The notes beneath the pieces were generated by a model that saw only the letters and a program-made list of their open reading frames with translations, was not told where the DNA came from and did no database searches. From Cordilura impudica (lineage: Eukaryota; Arthropoda; Insecta; Diptera; Scathophagidae): a stretch of 64,000 nucleotides of DNA. The stretch covers positions 230,498,348 through 230,562,347 of the forward strand of contig OY821518.1 of assembly GCA_963682025.1 (NCBI GenBank), given 5' to 3'. Made by a program: the position numbers and the translations under genes. Positions 22,720-34,463 of the stretch are shown in pieces (positions within the stretch are counted from its first letter, which is position 1; every line of letters starts with the position of its first letter).

Positions 22720-23080
22720 CCTGAAGTTCATAATAGACAAAACAAAAGCCGAAATCAGTCTAAAATCATTTATTTAACTTTGTAAAACTTATTTACTAAA
22801 AACAACTGAACTAAATAAAAATTCAAAATTTTTGTCAAAACCAGATACCTTCACTTTATCTATCCAAATATATGTATATTTGTTTGTTTGTACCTTAGCC
22901 AATATTCCTGAAATTTTTACATAGTCTCTCTGTGAAGTCTTGAAAATTTTGGATATTTTTAGTGGGCGCGGCACCTCCCATATAAAGTGAACTTTTAATA
23001 TCATATATATTGAGTACTATTACAGGGAGAGCTTTGAAAGTTTGTGTGTGGCCGTGGCACCATACATACAAAGTAATTTT
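22720..23080. other. Short INE-1-like fragment between LINE 3 and the 3-kb element
   Basis: TTTTAGTGGGCGCGGCACCTCCCATATAAAG (22955-22990) and GTGGCCGTGGCACCATAC at 23047 are inverted versions of the ~145-bp unit seen at 29608-31195. No coding is seen. Confidence 0.5.
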
Positions 23081-26000
23081 TATACCCTCCACTCCAGTGT
23101 GCAGAGGGCATATATAAGTTTGTCATTCCGTTTGTAATAATTAGAAAAAAAATTTTGGACCCCATAAAATATATATATTTGTGATCCTTGTAACAACCGG
23201 AGTTGATAGAGCGATGTCCGTCTGTCCGTCTGTGGAAATCACGATGGCGACATCAATCGGGCAGCTAGGGTACTCGCTGACATAGAAAATGATTCATTAA
23301 CATCTGAAAAGTTTGCTATTTAAAATCTTCCAAATCGGTCAATTAGGGCCCGAGATTTGAATGAAGAACTAAAAAAAAGTCTTGAAAAAATATAATTTTC
23401 TATGTTGTTCTTGTCACGATCACGCCCTCAATAGGACAGCTAAGGTTTTTAGTGAGAATGATTCTCCAAATTCATGCGAAGATTTCTATTTCAAAAATCA
23501 TAAAAATCGGTGGAACAGGTCCAGGGAAATCTCTGAAAAAGTAAAAAAAAAAATGAAAAATATGATGTTCCTATAGTGTTCTTGTTGTTATTCTAAATGT
23601 TATATTGTTGTCATAGCTGGACTTGTTGTTTTTGTGGTCGTTGTGGTAATAATATAATAAAAACTAACCCTTTGTACATTTTTTTTATGAACTCTGATAG
23701 AAAAATTTAAAAGTTTCCATTGTTTTGGCATCACTAAAAAAAAATTTACTAGATCATTTCTGGCATTGCCACGAGCCTGCCTGCAAAGTTTCAGATCGAT
23801 TGGGTGACGGGAAAGGGGTTAAAATCGACCCAAAAATTTTTCGACAAGCAGACACTACTATAAAGGGAGTAAAAATTCACCAGCATCTAAAGCAAATAAT
23901 GCTAAAATATGTACCTAGTTGTTAATAAAAAAAAAAACAATGTAAATTTAGCAAAAAAATTTTTTATATATTAATATATTTAAAGAGAAAAACACAAAAA
24001 TAACGTTTGATATTGTATTTTTTGTGTGTAATATTTACATATACATACATACACATATTAAATAATACAAATAATATACATATATTATATATATGTATAT
24101 CCATAACAACTGCATGTTAGAAATAAATCGGTATATTATTTTATTTACATAAAATTCTGCAATGTTTTGTTATGGGGAAAATACATTTGTTTTGCATTGT
24201 CCCTTCATTTTGCTCAACGTGAATATACCACAATAGATGGCGCCACAATTTTTGTTTGTTCTAATTAGCTTTGCAACAGTTATTTTTATTTTAACATGAA
24301 CGTTAATATATTCAAATAGATATTATACATAACAATGTTAAGAGTATACACGGGCTGGTCTTTTATTTCATACGTTTTTTCATTATTCTTTTACAAATAT
24401 GAACATAAGTTTGGCATATTAACTTTTTGTTGTCTTTACAAAATAGAGTTACCGAGTTCATCAATGAGTTTTTTGCTTTAAAACAGTTCTACATAGTTAT
24501 ATAGAACTATTATTCTGCTTTACCTACAAAATATCTGATTGAGATTACATCTAATTTTTAAAAATTGTTTATAATTACTAAAGCCTTATTATTCACATAA
24601 ATACAAAATTGCACTTTTTAAATTTTCCATTCAAATTTAAGAAAATATCAATTCTAAAAACTGGAATTAAGATTTCCAATTATAAATTAGAAAATATTAA
24701 CTGAATTTCAGAAAATCATATCAAAACGTCGGAAATAATAATTTTAAATTTAGAAGACATCAATTGCATCTTTAATATACATATAAATTTTATTCGTTAA
24801 ACACAAATTGAAATTCCAAAAAAAAAAAACACCAAATATGTTTACATTAAAAAAATGTTTACATTAAAAAAAAAAATATTGACATTCAGGAGAAATTAAT
24901 AGCTTTTCAGTAACTTTTAACGATTGTCGAATCGTTAAAAAAGAAAAGCAAAATTATCAGTAAAATTTTTAAACGATTTTCGCTATTGTTAAAGTCAGCT
25001 GTTGTTGTTATCTAAACGACAACCATTTTTGTGTTGTTTATTCAATCGATAAAAACTTAAATTTTTAGGTTGAAATGTCGTCATACATAAATAAAAATAA
25101 TAAAATAGTGAAAATATTTTGCTTCTATTAAAAAACTTTTTTATATAAATAAAAAAATTAAATAGCATATTCAATTCATTATTTCATTTTCAAATAAATA
25201 AACAGAAATATTAGTAAAAAAAAAGAAAGAGATATTAAACATAAACATAAAATCATCCTGTCAAACACGAAGTAATTTGTTTTTTTATATTCTTCTTTGT
25301 GTTTTTCGTTTATTTTAACAGAGATGCCACTCGTTTACAATTTAAATAAATAGAAAAATAGATTTGTCGACTGTCGTTAAGATGTGTGTACTTAGTGAAT
25401 CACTTAATCCTCAATGCAAACAACAATAGCTGTCGATATATTTTGCGATTGTCGGATCGTTGAAATTCTGTCGGATCGTTGAATTCGCACTACAGAAAAC
25501 ATTAATTTAAATTCAATGAATTTTAGAAAACCTCAAATGATATTTAAGAATTGCGAACATAAAAATTGTTACATAAATAAACGCAATTTGATGAGAATGT
25601 TATTTATACATATATTATTTTTCACAATTTTTTTTGGATGAATATTTGAAGTTTTTCAGAAAATAAAGAGAACAAATTATTTTATTTAAAATGTTTGGGA
25701 CATTTGGTTTTTTACGTTTGGCATCCCTAATTTAATTATTTATTATTATAAATTTATTCTCTATGTTTTCCAAAAATGGCAATATTTTAATAAAAAAATT
25801 GAGAGAGCTTTTTTTTGGTTATTATTTTGTTACTCCATCCGACCTATATGGCCGCAATGAAAAAATATTTCGCCAGTTAAAAGAAACTATACAGCCATCT
25901 CCAATTAGCACGATTTAATGCATATAGCCACCCTACACAACCATTACCTTTGCAATGGAGGTTAGGGCGAGCTATTTAATTAGCAAAAACTAAATTAAAC

Positions 26001-26150
26001 GAGAAGTTATGTCATATAACCGGAAACGCATGCATATAGGAAACGCATGCATATTTTTCCAATATTTTGTTTACATTTATTATCAATACTCAAACCGAGG
26101 TGGAGGGTATCAAAGATTCGGCACAGCCGAATTTAACACTCTTACTTGTT
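23081..26150 (+). mobile_element. INE-1-like (Helentron-associated) element, 3-kb family, copy 1
   Basis: The 5' end is TATACCCTCCACTCCAGTGT with a fold-back partner GAGGG(C/T)ATA. Then come GACCCCATAAAATATATAT, GATGTCCGTCTGTCCGTCTG and GAGGGCGTGAT-type modules. The 3' end has the inverted subterminal copy (GAGGTGGAGGGTATCAAA), a perfect hairpin ATTCGGC-ACA-GCCGAAT, then TTAACACTCTTACTTGTT. The order equals Drosophila INE-1/DNAREP1 but the element is about ten times longer. No open frame of interest exists, so it would depend on a helper Helentron. Copies 2 and 3 are at 27451-32188 (inverted) and 40076-43163. Confidence 0.75.
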
Positions 26151-26400
26151 CAATATCATATATCTCGAGTACTATGATAGAGACAGCTTTACAAATTTTT
26201 CTGAGTTCATCTATTATAAATGTGGGCTTGGCACCACCCATATAAAGTAAATATATAATATCATATAACTGGAGTGTGAGTTTGTCACATATTAATGTGA
26301 GTAGTCTGATAAAAAATGGACGGGATAGTATTAGTGGGGTGGAAAGCAACAGTCTTAAAACTTTTGAAATTACATTAATTACCAATGTAAGTAGTCGTGG
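26151..26400 (+). repeat. INE-1-like ~145-bp unit relics
   Basis: It contains ATATCTCGAGTACTATGATAG, GGGCTTGGCACCACCCATAT and AGTAGTCTGATAAAAAATGG. These match in inverse order the units of the 29608-31195 insertion, which shows that the unit family is dispersed. Confidence 0.5.
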
Positions 26401-26409
26401 AAAATATGG

Positions 26410-26560
26410 ACGGAATCGGCAAATTTAAAAATCGCCATAATCAAAAATCGCCAAAAGTGAAAATCGCCAAAAGTGAAAATCGCGCAAAACCAAAATTGCC
26501 AAAAACAAAAATCTTCAAAAACAGAAATCGGCAAAATCAAAATGCTCAAAATCTTTAAAA
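26410..26560. repeat. Degenerate ~16-bp minisatellite (AAAATCGCCAAAAGTG)
   Basis: AAAATCGCCATAATC, AAAATCGCCAAAAGTG (twice), AAAATCGCGCAAAACC, AAAATTGCCAAAAAC and similar units follow one another. Period is about 14-17 bp with drift. There is no coding significance. Confidence 0.75.
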
Positions 26561-26759
26561 TCAAGCATTGAAATAAAAAAAAATAAAATAAAATGTTTTA
26601 ATTGTGCAATAGAAACTTATTAAGAAAATTGATTATGAAAGCATACACGTCAATAAGTCTCGAGAGGTCGTAGCGAAGCACAACAGGGCATACTTGTTAA
26701 GAGTACAATCAACAAAAAATCAATTTGATTGTCTCTAAGAAATTATCAAGTTCGTCTTT

Positions 26760-27268
26760 TTGTTGGCTTAAGCCGTTTGCATTCCAGAAACATATTTTCA
26801 AACAGTTCATGGTTTGCTTAGCATAGCTTGCAATATCAACCTGTTACTAGAAATTTGTACTCGAATTGTATCCCGACAAGCTGATCTATAAAGAAACCAC
26901 TGATATCAGAGAAAAATCGTCTGACTCGCATAAATTTTGTTGAAGATACAGAAGGAATTAGAATACTGTTTTATTTTCAGATGAGTTCAAGTTTAATTAT
27001 GAGGCCATGATCAAAGAACGTTTATATGATGACCAAAGGGAAAAACACTAGGCCCAAAATATACAAACAAAACTGTTAAGTTTGACAGTGCTTCTCGGAC
27101 CCAGGAATAGGACCAATTAATGTAGTAAGAGATACTTTAACTGGAATTGGATACCGACAAATTCTAAATCCATGCGCGGAGGAAAATATAGCCCTGGTCT
27201 GAAAGTTCCAATATGTCAGTGACCCAAAACACACCTCCAAATTTGTAACCGAATGGCTACAATCTAAT
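26760..27268 (+). pseudogene. Tc1-like transposase relic
   Basis: Across shifting frames the + strand gives KKPLISEKNRLTRINFVE (near 26895), YFQMSSS/FSDEFKFNYE (near 26975), GPINVVRDTLTGIGYRQIL (27110-27165) and SDPKHTSKFVTEWLQSNA (27220-27268). These are consecutive blocks of Tc1-type transposases (second catalytic Asp area DNDPKHTS). Many stops are present. The 3' part, including the catalytic Glu, is replaced by a SINE. Confidence 0.75.
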
Positions 27269-27269
27269 G

Positions 27270-27450
27270 CAGTTAGTGAGTAAGTAGGTGAGTAGCTAGC
27301 GTGCTCGCATATCATGCGGGGGTCGTGGGTTCGATTCCCACCAGAGGCTTTAGTCTGTCGCTGCAAAAACTAGCCAAAACCGGCTTATCCCTGGACCCAA
27401 AACTAGGATCTGCAGACAAGCCAATCGGCTTCGCGGAACTAGGATAAAGA
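27270..27450 (+). repeat. tRNA-derived SINE
   Basis: CTCGCATATCATGCGGG folds as a 5-bp anticodon arm with a 7-nt loop, and GTGGGTTCGATTCCCAC is a perfect T-arm containing a pol III B box (GGTTCGATTCC). TAGCTAGCGTG resembles a D-arm/A box. The 3' acceptor strand CAGAGGC has no 5' partner, so this is a tRNA-like head rather than a tRNA gene. The body (CTGTCGCTGCAAAAACTAGC...) continues to 27450, where the INE-1-like copy 2 starts. No A-tail or clear target duplication was found. Confidence 0.7.
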
Positions 27451-30400
27451 AACAAGTAAGAGTGTTAAATTCGGCTGTGCCGAATCTTTGATACCCTCCA
27501 CCTCGGTTTCATTCTTGATAATAAATGTAAATGAAAAAGTAAACAATTTGTTAAATTTAATACCAAATTATTTCAGCAAATTTTTTGGTTTGGTTTTCGT
27601 CTTTTCTATTATTTCGAATTTATTTCGGTGTTTGCTTTTCGTCATCGTGGTTGCTGATTGGCATGCATTTAGGTTATATACCTATATGCATGCGTATTCG
27701 GTTATATGACATAACTTCTCGTTAAATTTAGTTTTTGCTAATTAAATAGCTCGCCCTAACCTCCATTGCAAAGGTAATGGTTGTGTAAGGTGGCTATATG
27801 CATTAAATCGTGCTAATTGGAGATGGCTGTATAGTTTCTTTTAACTGGCGAAATATTTCTTCATTGCGGCCATATAGGTCGGATGGAGTAACAAAATAAT
27901 AACCAAAAAAAACTCTCTCAACTTTTTTATTAAAATATTGCCACATTTGGAAAACATAGAGAATAAATTTATAATAATAAATATTTAAATTAGGGATGCC
28001 AAACGCAAAAAACCAAATGTCCCAAACATTTTAAATAAAATAATTTGTTCTCTTTATTTTCTGAAAAACTTCAAATTTTCATCCAAAAAAAATTGTGAAA
28101 ATTTATATATAAAAAATAACATTCTCATCAAATTGCGTTTATTTGTGTAACAGTTTTTATGTTCGCAATTCTAAATATCATTTGACGTTTTCTAAAATTC
28201 ATTGAATTTAAATCAATGTTTTCTGTAGTGTGATTCTGTAAATTTCTATTGTTGTTTGCACTAAGGATTAAGTGATTCACTAAGTACATACATCTTAACG
28301 ACAGTCGACAAATCTATTTTTCTATTTATTTAAATTGTAAGCGAGTGGCATCTCTGTCAAAATAAGTGAAAAACACAAAGAAGAATAGAAAAAACAAATT
28401 ACTTCGTGTTTGACAGGATGATTTTATGTTTATGTTTAATATCTCTATTTTTTTTTTTACTAATATTTCTGTTTATTTATTTGAAAATGAAATAATGAAT
28501 TGAATATGCTATTTAATTTTTTTATTTACATAAAAAAGGTTTTTAATAAAAGCAAAATATTTTCACTATTTTATGATTTTTATTTATGTATGACGACATT
28601 TCAACCTAAAAATTTAATATTTTATCGATTGAATAAACAACACAAAAATGGTTGTCGTTTAGATAACAACAACAACTGAGTTTAATAATAGCGAATATCG
28701 TTTACAAATTTTACTGATGGTTTTGCTATTTTCTTTTTTTTAACGATTCGACTGTCGTTAAAAGAAGTTACTGAATCGCGGTACTGAAAAGCTAGTAATT
28801 TCTCCTGAATGTCAATATTTTTTTAAATGTAAAAATTTTTTAAATGTAAACAGGTATTTGGTGTTTTTTTTTTGGAATTGCAATTTGTGTTTAACGAATA
28901 AAATTTATATATTAAAGATGCAATTGATGTCTTCTAAATTTAAAATTATAATTTCCGACGTTTTGATATGATTTTCTGAAATTCAATTAATTGTAATTTA
29001 TAATTGGAAATTTTTAGTTCCAGTTTTTAGAATTGATATTTTCTTAAATTTGAATTGAAAATTTAAAAAGTGCAATTTTGTATTTATGTGAATAATAATG
29101 CTTTAGTAATTATAAACAATTTTTAAAAATTAGATGTAATCGCAATCAGATATTTTGTAGGTAAAGCAGAATAATAGTTCTATATAACTATGTAGAACTG
29201 TTTTGAAAGCAAAAAACTCATTGATGAACTCGGTAACTCTATTTTATAAAGACAACAAAAAGTTAACATGCCAAACTTATGTTCATATTTGTAAAAGAAT
29301 AATGAAAAAACGTATGAAATAAAAGACCAGCCCGTGTATACTCTTAACATTGTTATGTATAATATCTATTTGAATATATTAACGTTCATGTTAAAATAAA
29401 AATAAATGTTGCAAAGCTAATTAGAACAAACAAAAATTGTGGCGCCATCTATTGTGGTATAGTCACGTTGAGCAAAATGAAGGGACACTCTGTTAATGCA
29501 AAAGATATGTATTTTGCCGATAACAAAACATTGCAGAATTTTATGTAAATAAAATAATATACCGATTTATTTCTAACATGCAGTTGTTATGGATATACAT
29601 ATATATAATACTAGATGTAACCCGGTGCGCTTCGCTACACCCTCCCCCTCCCCCCCCTTCCGAATTGTTACGAAAAGGCTCACGCAAGTCCCAAGGCTCT
29701 CACTAACACAGTAATTCAGATATATCACATTTAATATTAAGTTTGTATAGGGGTACCATGCGCATTTGTCCAATCCCGCCCATTTTTTTGTCTGACTACT
29801 CACGTTAATAATAGATGACCTAAGATAAATTTTCAAAGCTCTCTCTATCATAGTACTTTATATATATGATATTAAAAATTTACTTTGAATGGGAGGTGCC
29901 ACGCCCACTAAAAATATTAAAAAAAATATAGCCTGTAGCACTTCCGATATCCGCAGTAAGAATCAGTGAAAATTTCAGGAAGATCAGATAAGTCGTTACG
30001 GAGATTACCTCCTACAAACAGGCAAACACATTACCTTTTTAATTCTTTTTTTTTTGAATATGTTTTTTGTTTTCGCGATTTTTGATTTTGACAATATATT
30101 TTCCACGACAAATCACATTGATAACTAATGTACTTGTGAAAAGACTGTTGCTTTCGTAGTACATCATATTTTTGATATAGGAGGTGCCACGCCCACTTAT
30201 CCCATCCCGCCCAATTTTTATTGGACTACTCATATTAATATCTGAGGGACTCGTGCAAAATGTCGAGCCTTTCCCAGTTATATGATATTAGATATCTACT
30301 TTGCATGGGCGGTGCTACGCCCACTGCTTCTATCACGCCCATTTTTTTGTTCGACTAATCACACAAAGAACCTATGGGGTCACGCAAAGCCACAAAGCTC

Positions 30401-32188
30401 TCTCTTTTACAGTATTCCAAATATTTGACATTTAATAGTTACTTTGCATGGGGAGCTCCACGCCCATTGGTGTGAACCCGCCAATTTTTTGTCTGACTAC
30501 TCATACTAAGATCTGATGGTGTCGTGCAAAGTGCCAAAGCTTCCCTCTTTTAGTACACCAGTTATATGATATCATATATTTACTTTGTACGGGCGGTGCC
30601 ACTCCCACTGCTCCAATCACGCCCATTTTTTGTCTAACTAATCATATGAATAACTTATGGGTTCACACAAAGTCCCAAGACTCTCATTATAACAGTACTC
30701 CAGATATATGGCATTTTATATTTTATTTGTATGGCAGGTGCCACGCCTATTGGTCCAATAGTGCCCATTTTTTGTCCGACTGCTCACATTAATAATAGGT
30801 GCCATCAGACAAATTTTAAAAGCTCTCTCTATCATAGTACTCGAGATATATAACATTGAATTATTACTTGTATGGGAGGTACCACGCCCACTTCTCCGAT
30901 CCGGCCGATTTCCGGCGCGGCTACTAATATTAACAATAGGTGACCTCACACAAATTTGCAAAGCTCTCCCTGTCATGGTACTCAATATATGTATATGATA
31001 TTAAAAATTTACTTTGTGTGGGAGGTGCCACGCCCACTAAAAATATTAAAAAAATTATAGCCTATAGCACTTCCCATATCCGCAGTAAGACTCTGTGAAA
31101 ATTTCAGGAAGATCAGATGGCTAGTTACGGAGATTACCCCCTACAAACAAACAAACAAACAAACACACATTACCTCTTTATTATATTAGTATAGATATGT
31201 ATATTATTTGTATTATTTAATATGTATATGTATGTATATGTAAATATTACACACAAAAAATACAACATCAAACGTTATTTTTGTGTTTTTCTCTTTAAAT
31301 AAATTAATATATAAAATTTTTTTTTGCTAAATTTACATTGTTTTTTTTTTATTAACAACTAGGTACATATTTTAGCATTATTTGCTTTAGATGCTGGTGA
31401 ATTTTTACTCCCTTTATATTAACTCGTAGTGTCTGCTTGTCGAAAAAATTTTGGATCGATTTTAACCCCTGTCCCGTCACCCAATCGATCTGAAATTTTG
31501 CAGGCAGGCTCGTGGTAATAACAGAAATGATCTAACAAATTTTTTTAGTGATGCCAAAACAATGGAAACTTTTAAATTTTTCTACCAGAGTTAATAAAAA
31601 AAATGTACAAAGGGTTAGTTTTTATTATATTATTACCACAACGGCCACAGAAACAGCAAGTCCAGCTATGACAACAACACAACATTTAGAATAACAACAA
31701 GAACAATATAGAAACATCATATTTTTAATTTTTTTTTTACTTTTTCAGAGATTTCCCTGGACCTGTTCCACCGATTTTAATGATTTTTGAAACGGAAATG
31801 AATTTGGAGAATCATTCCCACTAAAAATAATCACTGTAGCTGCACTATTGAGGGCGTGATCGTGACAAGAACAACATAGAGAATTATATTTTTTCAAGAC
31901 TTTTTTCAGTTCTTCATTCAAATCTCGGGCCGTAATCGACCGATTTGGACGATTTTAAATAGCAAACTTTTCAGGATGTCAATGAATTATTTTTTATGTC
32001 AACGAGCGCCCTAGCTGCCCGATTGATGCCGTCATCGTGATTTCCACAGACGGACAGACGGACAGACGGACAGACGGACATCGCTATATCAACTCCGGTT
32101 GTTATAAGGATCACAAATATATATATTTTATGGGGTCCAAAAATTTTTTTCTAATAATTACAAACGGAATGAAAAACTTATATATACT
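27451..32188 (-). mobile_element. INE-1-like element, 3-kb family, copy 2 (inverted, with insertion)
   Basis: It begins with AACAAGTAAGAGTGTTAAATT, the inverse of the copy 1 3' end, then the hairpin and GATACCCTCCACCTCGG. It follows copy 1 backwards module by module to TTACAAACGGAATGAAAAAC at 32158-32177. The last ~30 bp of its 5' end (the TATACCCTCCACTC part) are missing. A 1.6-kb unrelated repeat interrupts it at 29608-31195. With copy 1 it forms a large inverted repeat. Confidence 0.75.
29608..31195. mobile_element. Unclassified repeat element made of ~145-bp units, nested in copy 2
   Basis: Comparison with copies 1 and 3 places the insertion between ...ATATATATAATA and TATGTATATTATTTG. 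It starts CTAGATGTAACCCGGTGCGC and ends TTATTATATTAGTATAGAT. Inside, GGGAGGTGCCACGCCCA-like motifs recur near 29885, 30180, 30305, 30450, 30590, 30735, 30870 and 31018, each followed by CCCATTTTTTGTC.GACTA and an AGCTCTC.CTAT.A.AGTACT block. No open frame looks real. The ends resemble AT-rich terminal signatures of other unclassified insect repeats. Confidence 0.75.
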
Positions 32189-32384
32189 TATATATTGTAG
32201 GTTGGAAAATACGGACATGAAATTATACAAAAAAGACAGATCTCACAGAGGCAGTTAATACAGAGTGGCAAAATATTCCACTGAATATCATCAACAATTT
32301 AATTGACTCCATGTCTCGGCATTCCGTAGCAGCACTAAAAAGTTAAGTTAAGCTATTTTGTGTTCATATTTTTTCTTTTTTAAA

Positions 32385-32642
32385 TAAATACAAGTTAGAA
32401 AATTAAAGTTTAGGAATTGATCTTAGGTCTAATTAGTGGAGTATGGAAAATAAGCATAAACCAAATCTGAGTGGAATTTTTATTAATTTTTTTGCCTACA
32501 CATCTGAAAAAGTTCATATCGGATTCTATATTTATATGCTATAGGACCGAGATCTATATGATAATTTCAGTCTGAACATGACCCGATTTCTACTAATTTC
32601 CATAGCGTTCGTAATACGGCCGATAGAAGCTGATTTTATTTA

Positions 32643-32677
<35 letters not shown>

Positions 32678-32876
32678 TTATATATATATATATATATATA
32701 TCGACCTGTTATTTTATTGTAAGGTTTACATGGACATAAAGACGGAAATAGCTAAATCGACTCAGAAAATGATTCTGAGGAAATGATTCTGAGTCGATCG
32801 GTCAAATATTTTTCGTATTTACAAATATCAGCACACATTCATTATAACCTGATCACATAGTGGTATAGGGTATAAA
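32385..32876 (-). mobile_element. INE-1-like element, 0.8-kb family, truncated copy
   Basis: Read on the minus strand from 32876 it begins TTTATACCCTATACCACTAT, then AAATATTTGACCGATCGACT and a GTCCATGTAAACC module, the same order as the complete copy at 34803-35586. The 3' hairpin end is missing at the left. A (TA)n microsatellite (32645-32700) lies inside. Confidence 0.65.
32645..32702. repeat. (TA)n microsatellite
   Basis: ATATATAT runs are broken only by occasional TTTATA steps. It is embedded in the truncated INE-1-like copy. Confidence 0.95.
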
Positions 32877-32879
32877 AGC

Positions 32880-33768
32880 ATACAACTTTTTAAATCAATA
32901 AAAGAGTTTTTAATTTTATGATTTAATTATTTGATGCTGACCGTTCAAGTCATCAAAATATATTTTGTTAAAAGTTTCACTGTATTTCAATAAAGTAAAA
33001 AATACAAATAAAAACTATGGGTTCAATGGTTGCCTTATTATTATTATATTTTATGTATTTAAAGAAAATCGGAATCATCATCAAAAATCTTCCATCCAAA
33101 ACATAAACGACCAATGCTCTAATAAATACGCAAACACACCACAGCCGATTAATGAATAACCCATTAATAATTAAATGTCAAATAAATTTATATGTTAGAT
33201 TTCATTTAAAAACAAATATTTTTATAAGATTAAAAAAAAAACAGTTTTATTTATTTTTGAAAAACAAGATCACCAAATTGATATGGATTTAGACACCATT
33301 CACATTAAAGAGTTGTTGGCCCAATAATTATTTTATTACCATAATCAATGTTATCGCATACTAAAATATGTTCATATTTTTTCCATTAACAAGTTTGTGG
33401 CTTTAAGTAATGCAGTTATGAATACTAATTACAGTTTATTTGTTTAACCATTTAGACCTTTAATATTAAACAAAAAAAAAAAAAAAAAAAAAGAGCGAAA
33501 TAAAAAAGAAAGTGTTGTGACGAAGCATTCGACAAAATATTAGTGTACACATGTGTGAATGAATGTATACTACACCATAGGATGATGTGATAATAAACCC
33601 AATTTCAAAGATTTCCGTATTGGTTTTAAGTTTAAGTTATCGTGACGTACAAACAACGTAGTACATCGTTGTTATTCACAACAAAAATTTCATAACATCG
33701 TAATGATTATAAGAAATGAAAACAAATTTAATATAACTTTTCTTAAAAGAAAAACAATACTACATTTG
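32880..33768. other. AT-rich intergenic DNA downstream of the secreted-protein gene
   Basis: No coding or terminal structures were found. An A20 run at 33472-33491 could be an old retrotransposon tail. This side is 3' to the minus-strand gene. Confidence 0.5.
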
Positions 33769-33774
33769 TTTATT
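33769..33774 (-). terminator. AATAAA polyadenylation signal
   Basis: AATAAA on the minus strand lies about 155 bp past the stop of the secreted-protein gene. It is the nearest canonical signal in that direction. Use is inferred. Confidence 0.45.
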
Positions 33775-33929
33775 ACAATTAAATTAACATTATTAAATAA
33801 TAATAAATAAATAAATTACTTAAACTAAATTAAAAAAAATACTTCGCAATTATACACTATTGGTTTTTATACACACAAGTTTTTGGTTTGGGAATCGCAG
33901 CAGATACCTCCATAATTAAAAATAATTTA

Positions 33930-34358
33930 TTAGAATGCACCATCGTCGAAGAGGCCGTCCAAGGCGGCAATATCACCAAAATCAACGATATCACTGTCAC
34001 CACCACCGCCACCGAAACTACCCAATCCAAAGAGATCCCCATCAGCGTTTGGGGGTACAAAGGCACCATTGAAGAGATCCTCTAAACGCTCTTCGACACC
34101 CATAGTGGAGGCCAGGCCATAAATAAAACGCATTACCACTAAACGTATAAAATTTGGTGCACTTGTTTCTTTGCCAACTCCCGTCAAAAATGACAATTGT
34201 CTATTACTGCCGACATTGTCGGAATTTGAATTGTGCATTTTAAAACTGTTTGGATATTCAATGACTTTGCAGTCTACTGGAGTCGTCGTCATCAGCATCA
34301 TCATCATCATTATCGTTATTGAAATAAATAATATGGCCACCGTTATTCTATGCAACAT
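33930..34358 (-). CDS. Small secreted protein, Gly/Asp-rich tail, function unknown
   Basis: I chose the ATG at 34358, the first in frame with A at -3. The frame is open a little further upstream but only from TTG. The product is 142 residues. Residues 1-30 form a signal peptide (basic MLHR, a hydrophobic core with a run of five Met, then TTTPVDCKV as cleavage area). The middle is hydrophilic (SNSDNVGSNRQLS) and leads to a well-formed, probably conserved block NFIRLVVMRFIYGLASTMGV-EERLEDLFNG. The C-terminus is GLGSFGGGGGDSD and an acidic LDGLFDDGAF end. No TE family, repeats or introns are visible, so it looks like a real single-exon host gene. I do not recognise its name. Confidence 0.75.
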   Translation of the reverse strand: MLHRITVAILFISITIMMMMMLMTTTPVDCKVIEYPNSFKMHNSNSDNVGSNRQLSFLTGVGKETSAPNFIRLVVMRFIYGLASTMGVEERLEDLFNGAFVPPNADGDLFGLGSFGGGGGDSDIVDFGDIAALDGLFDDGAF

Positions 34359-34426
34359 TATGTTAATCACGAACTTCAATTGTTAATTATTATGTATACA
34401 AACACAATTGTTAGGAATGTAATTCT

Positions 34427-34463
34427 AACTGATAACTACTAGATCGATCGATGAATGAATATG
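34427..34463 (-). promoter_or_regulatory. Candidate core promoter of the secreted-protein gene
   Basis: On the minus strand, TCAGTT (34432-34427) matches the insect initiator consensus, about 70 bp before the ATG. A weak TATA-like CATATTCAT lies roughly 30 bp upstream. Neither is decisive alone. The spacing is right for a fly RNA polymerase II promoter. Confidence 0.3.

Noticed and set aside
27285..27350. Functional tRNA gene
   Set aside because: T-arm and anticodon arm fold, but there is no 5' acceptor strand to pair with CAGAGGC and no clean D-arm.
27076..27366. 96-codon minus-strand frame starting with GGNRTHDPR
   Set aside because: This is the antisense translation of a tRNA-like SINE head joined to a Tc1 relic, a well-known false protein.
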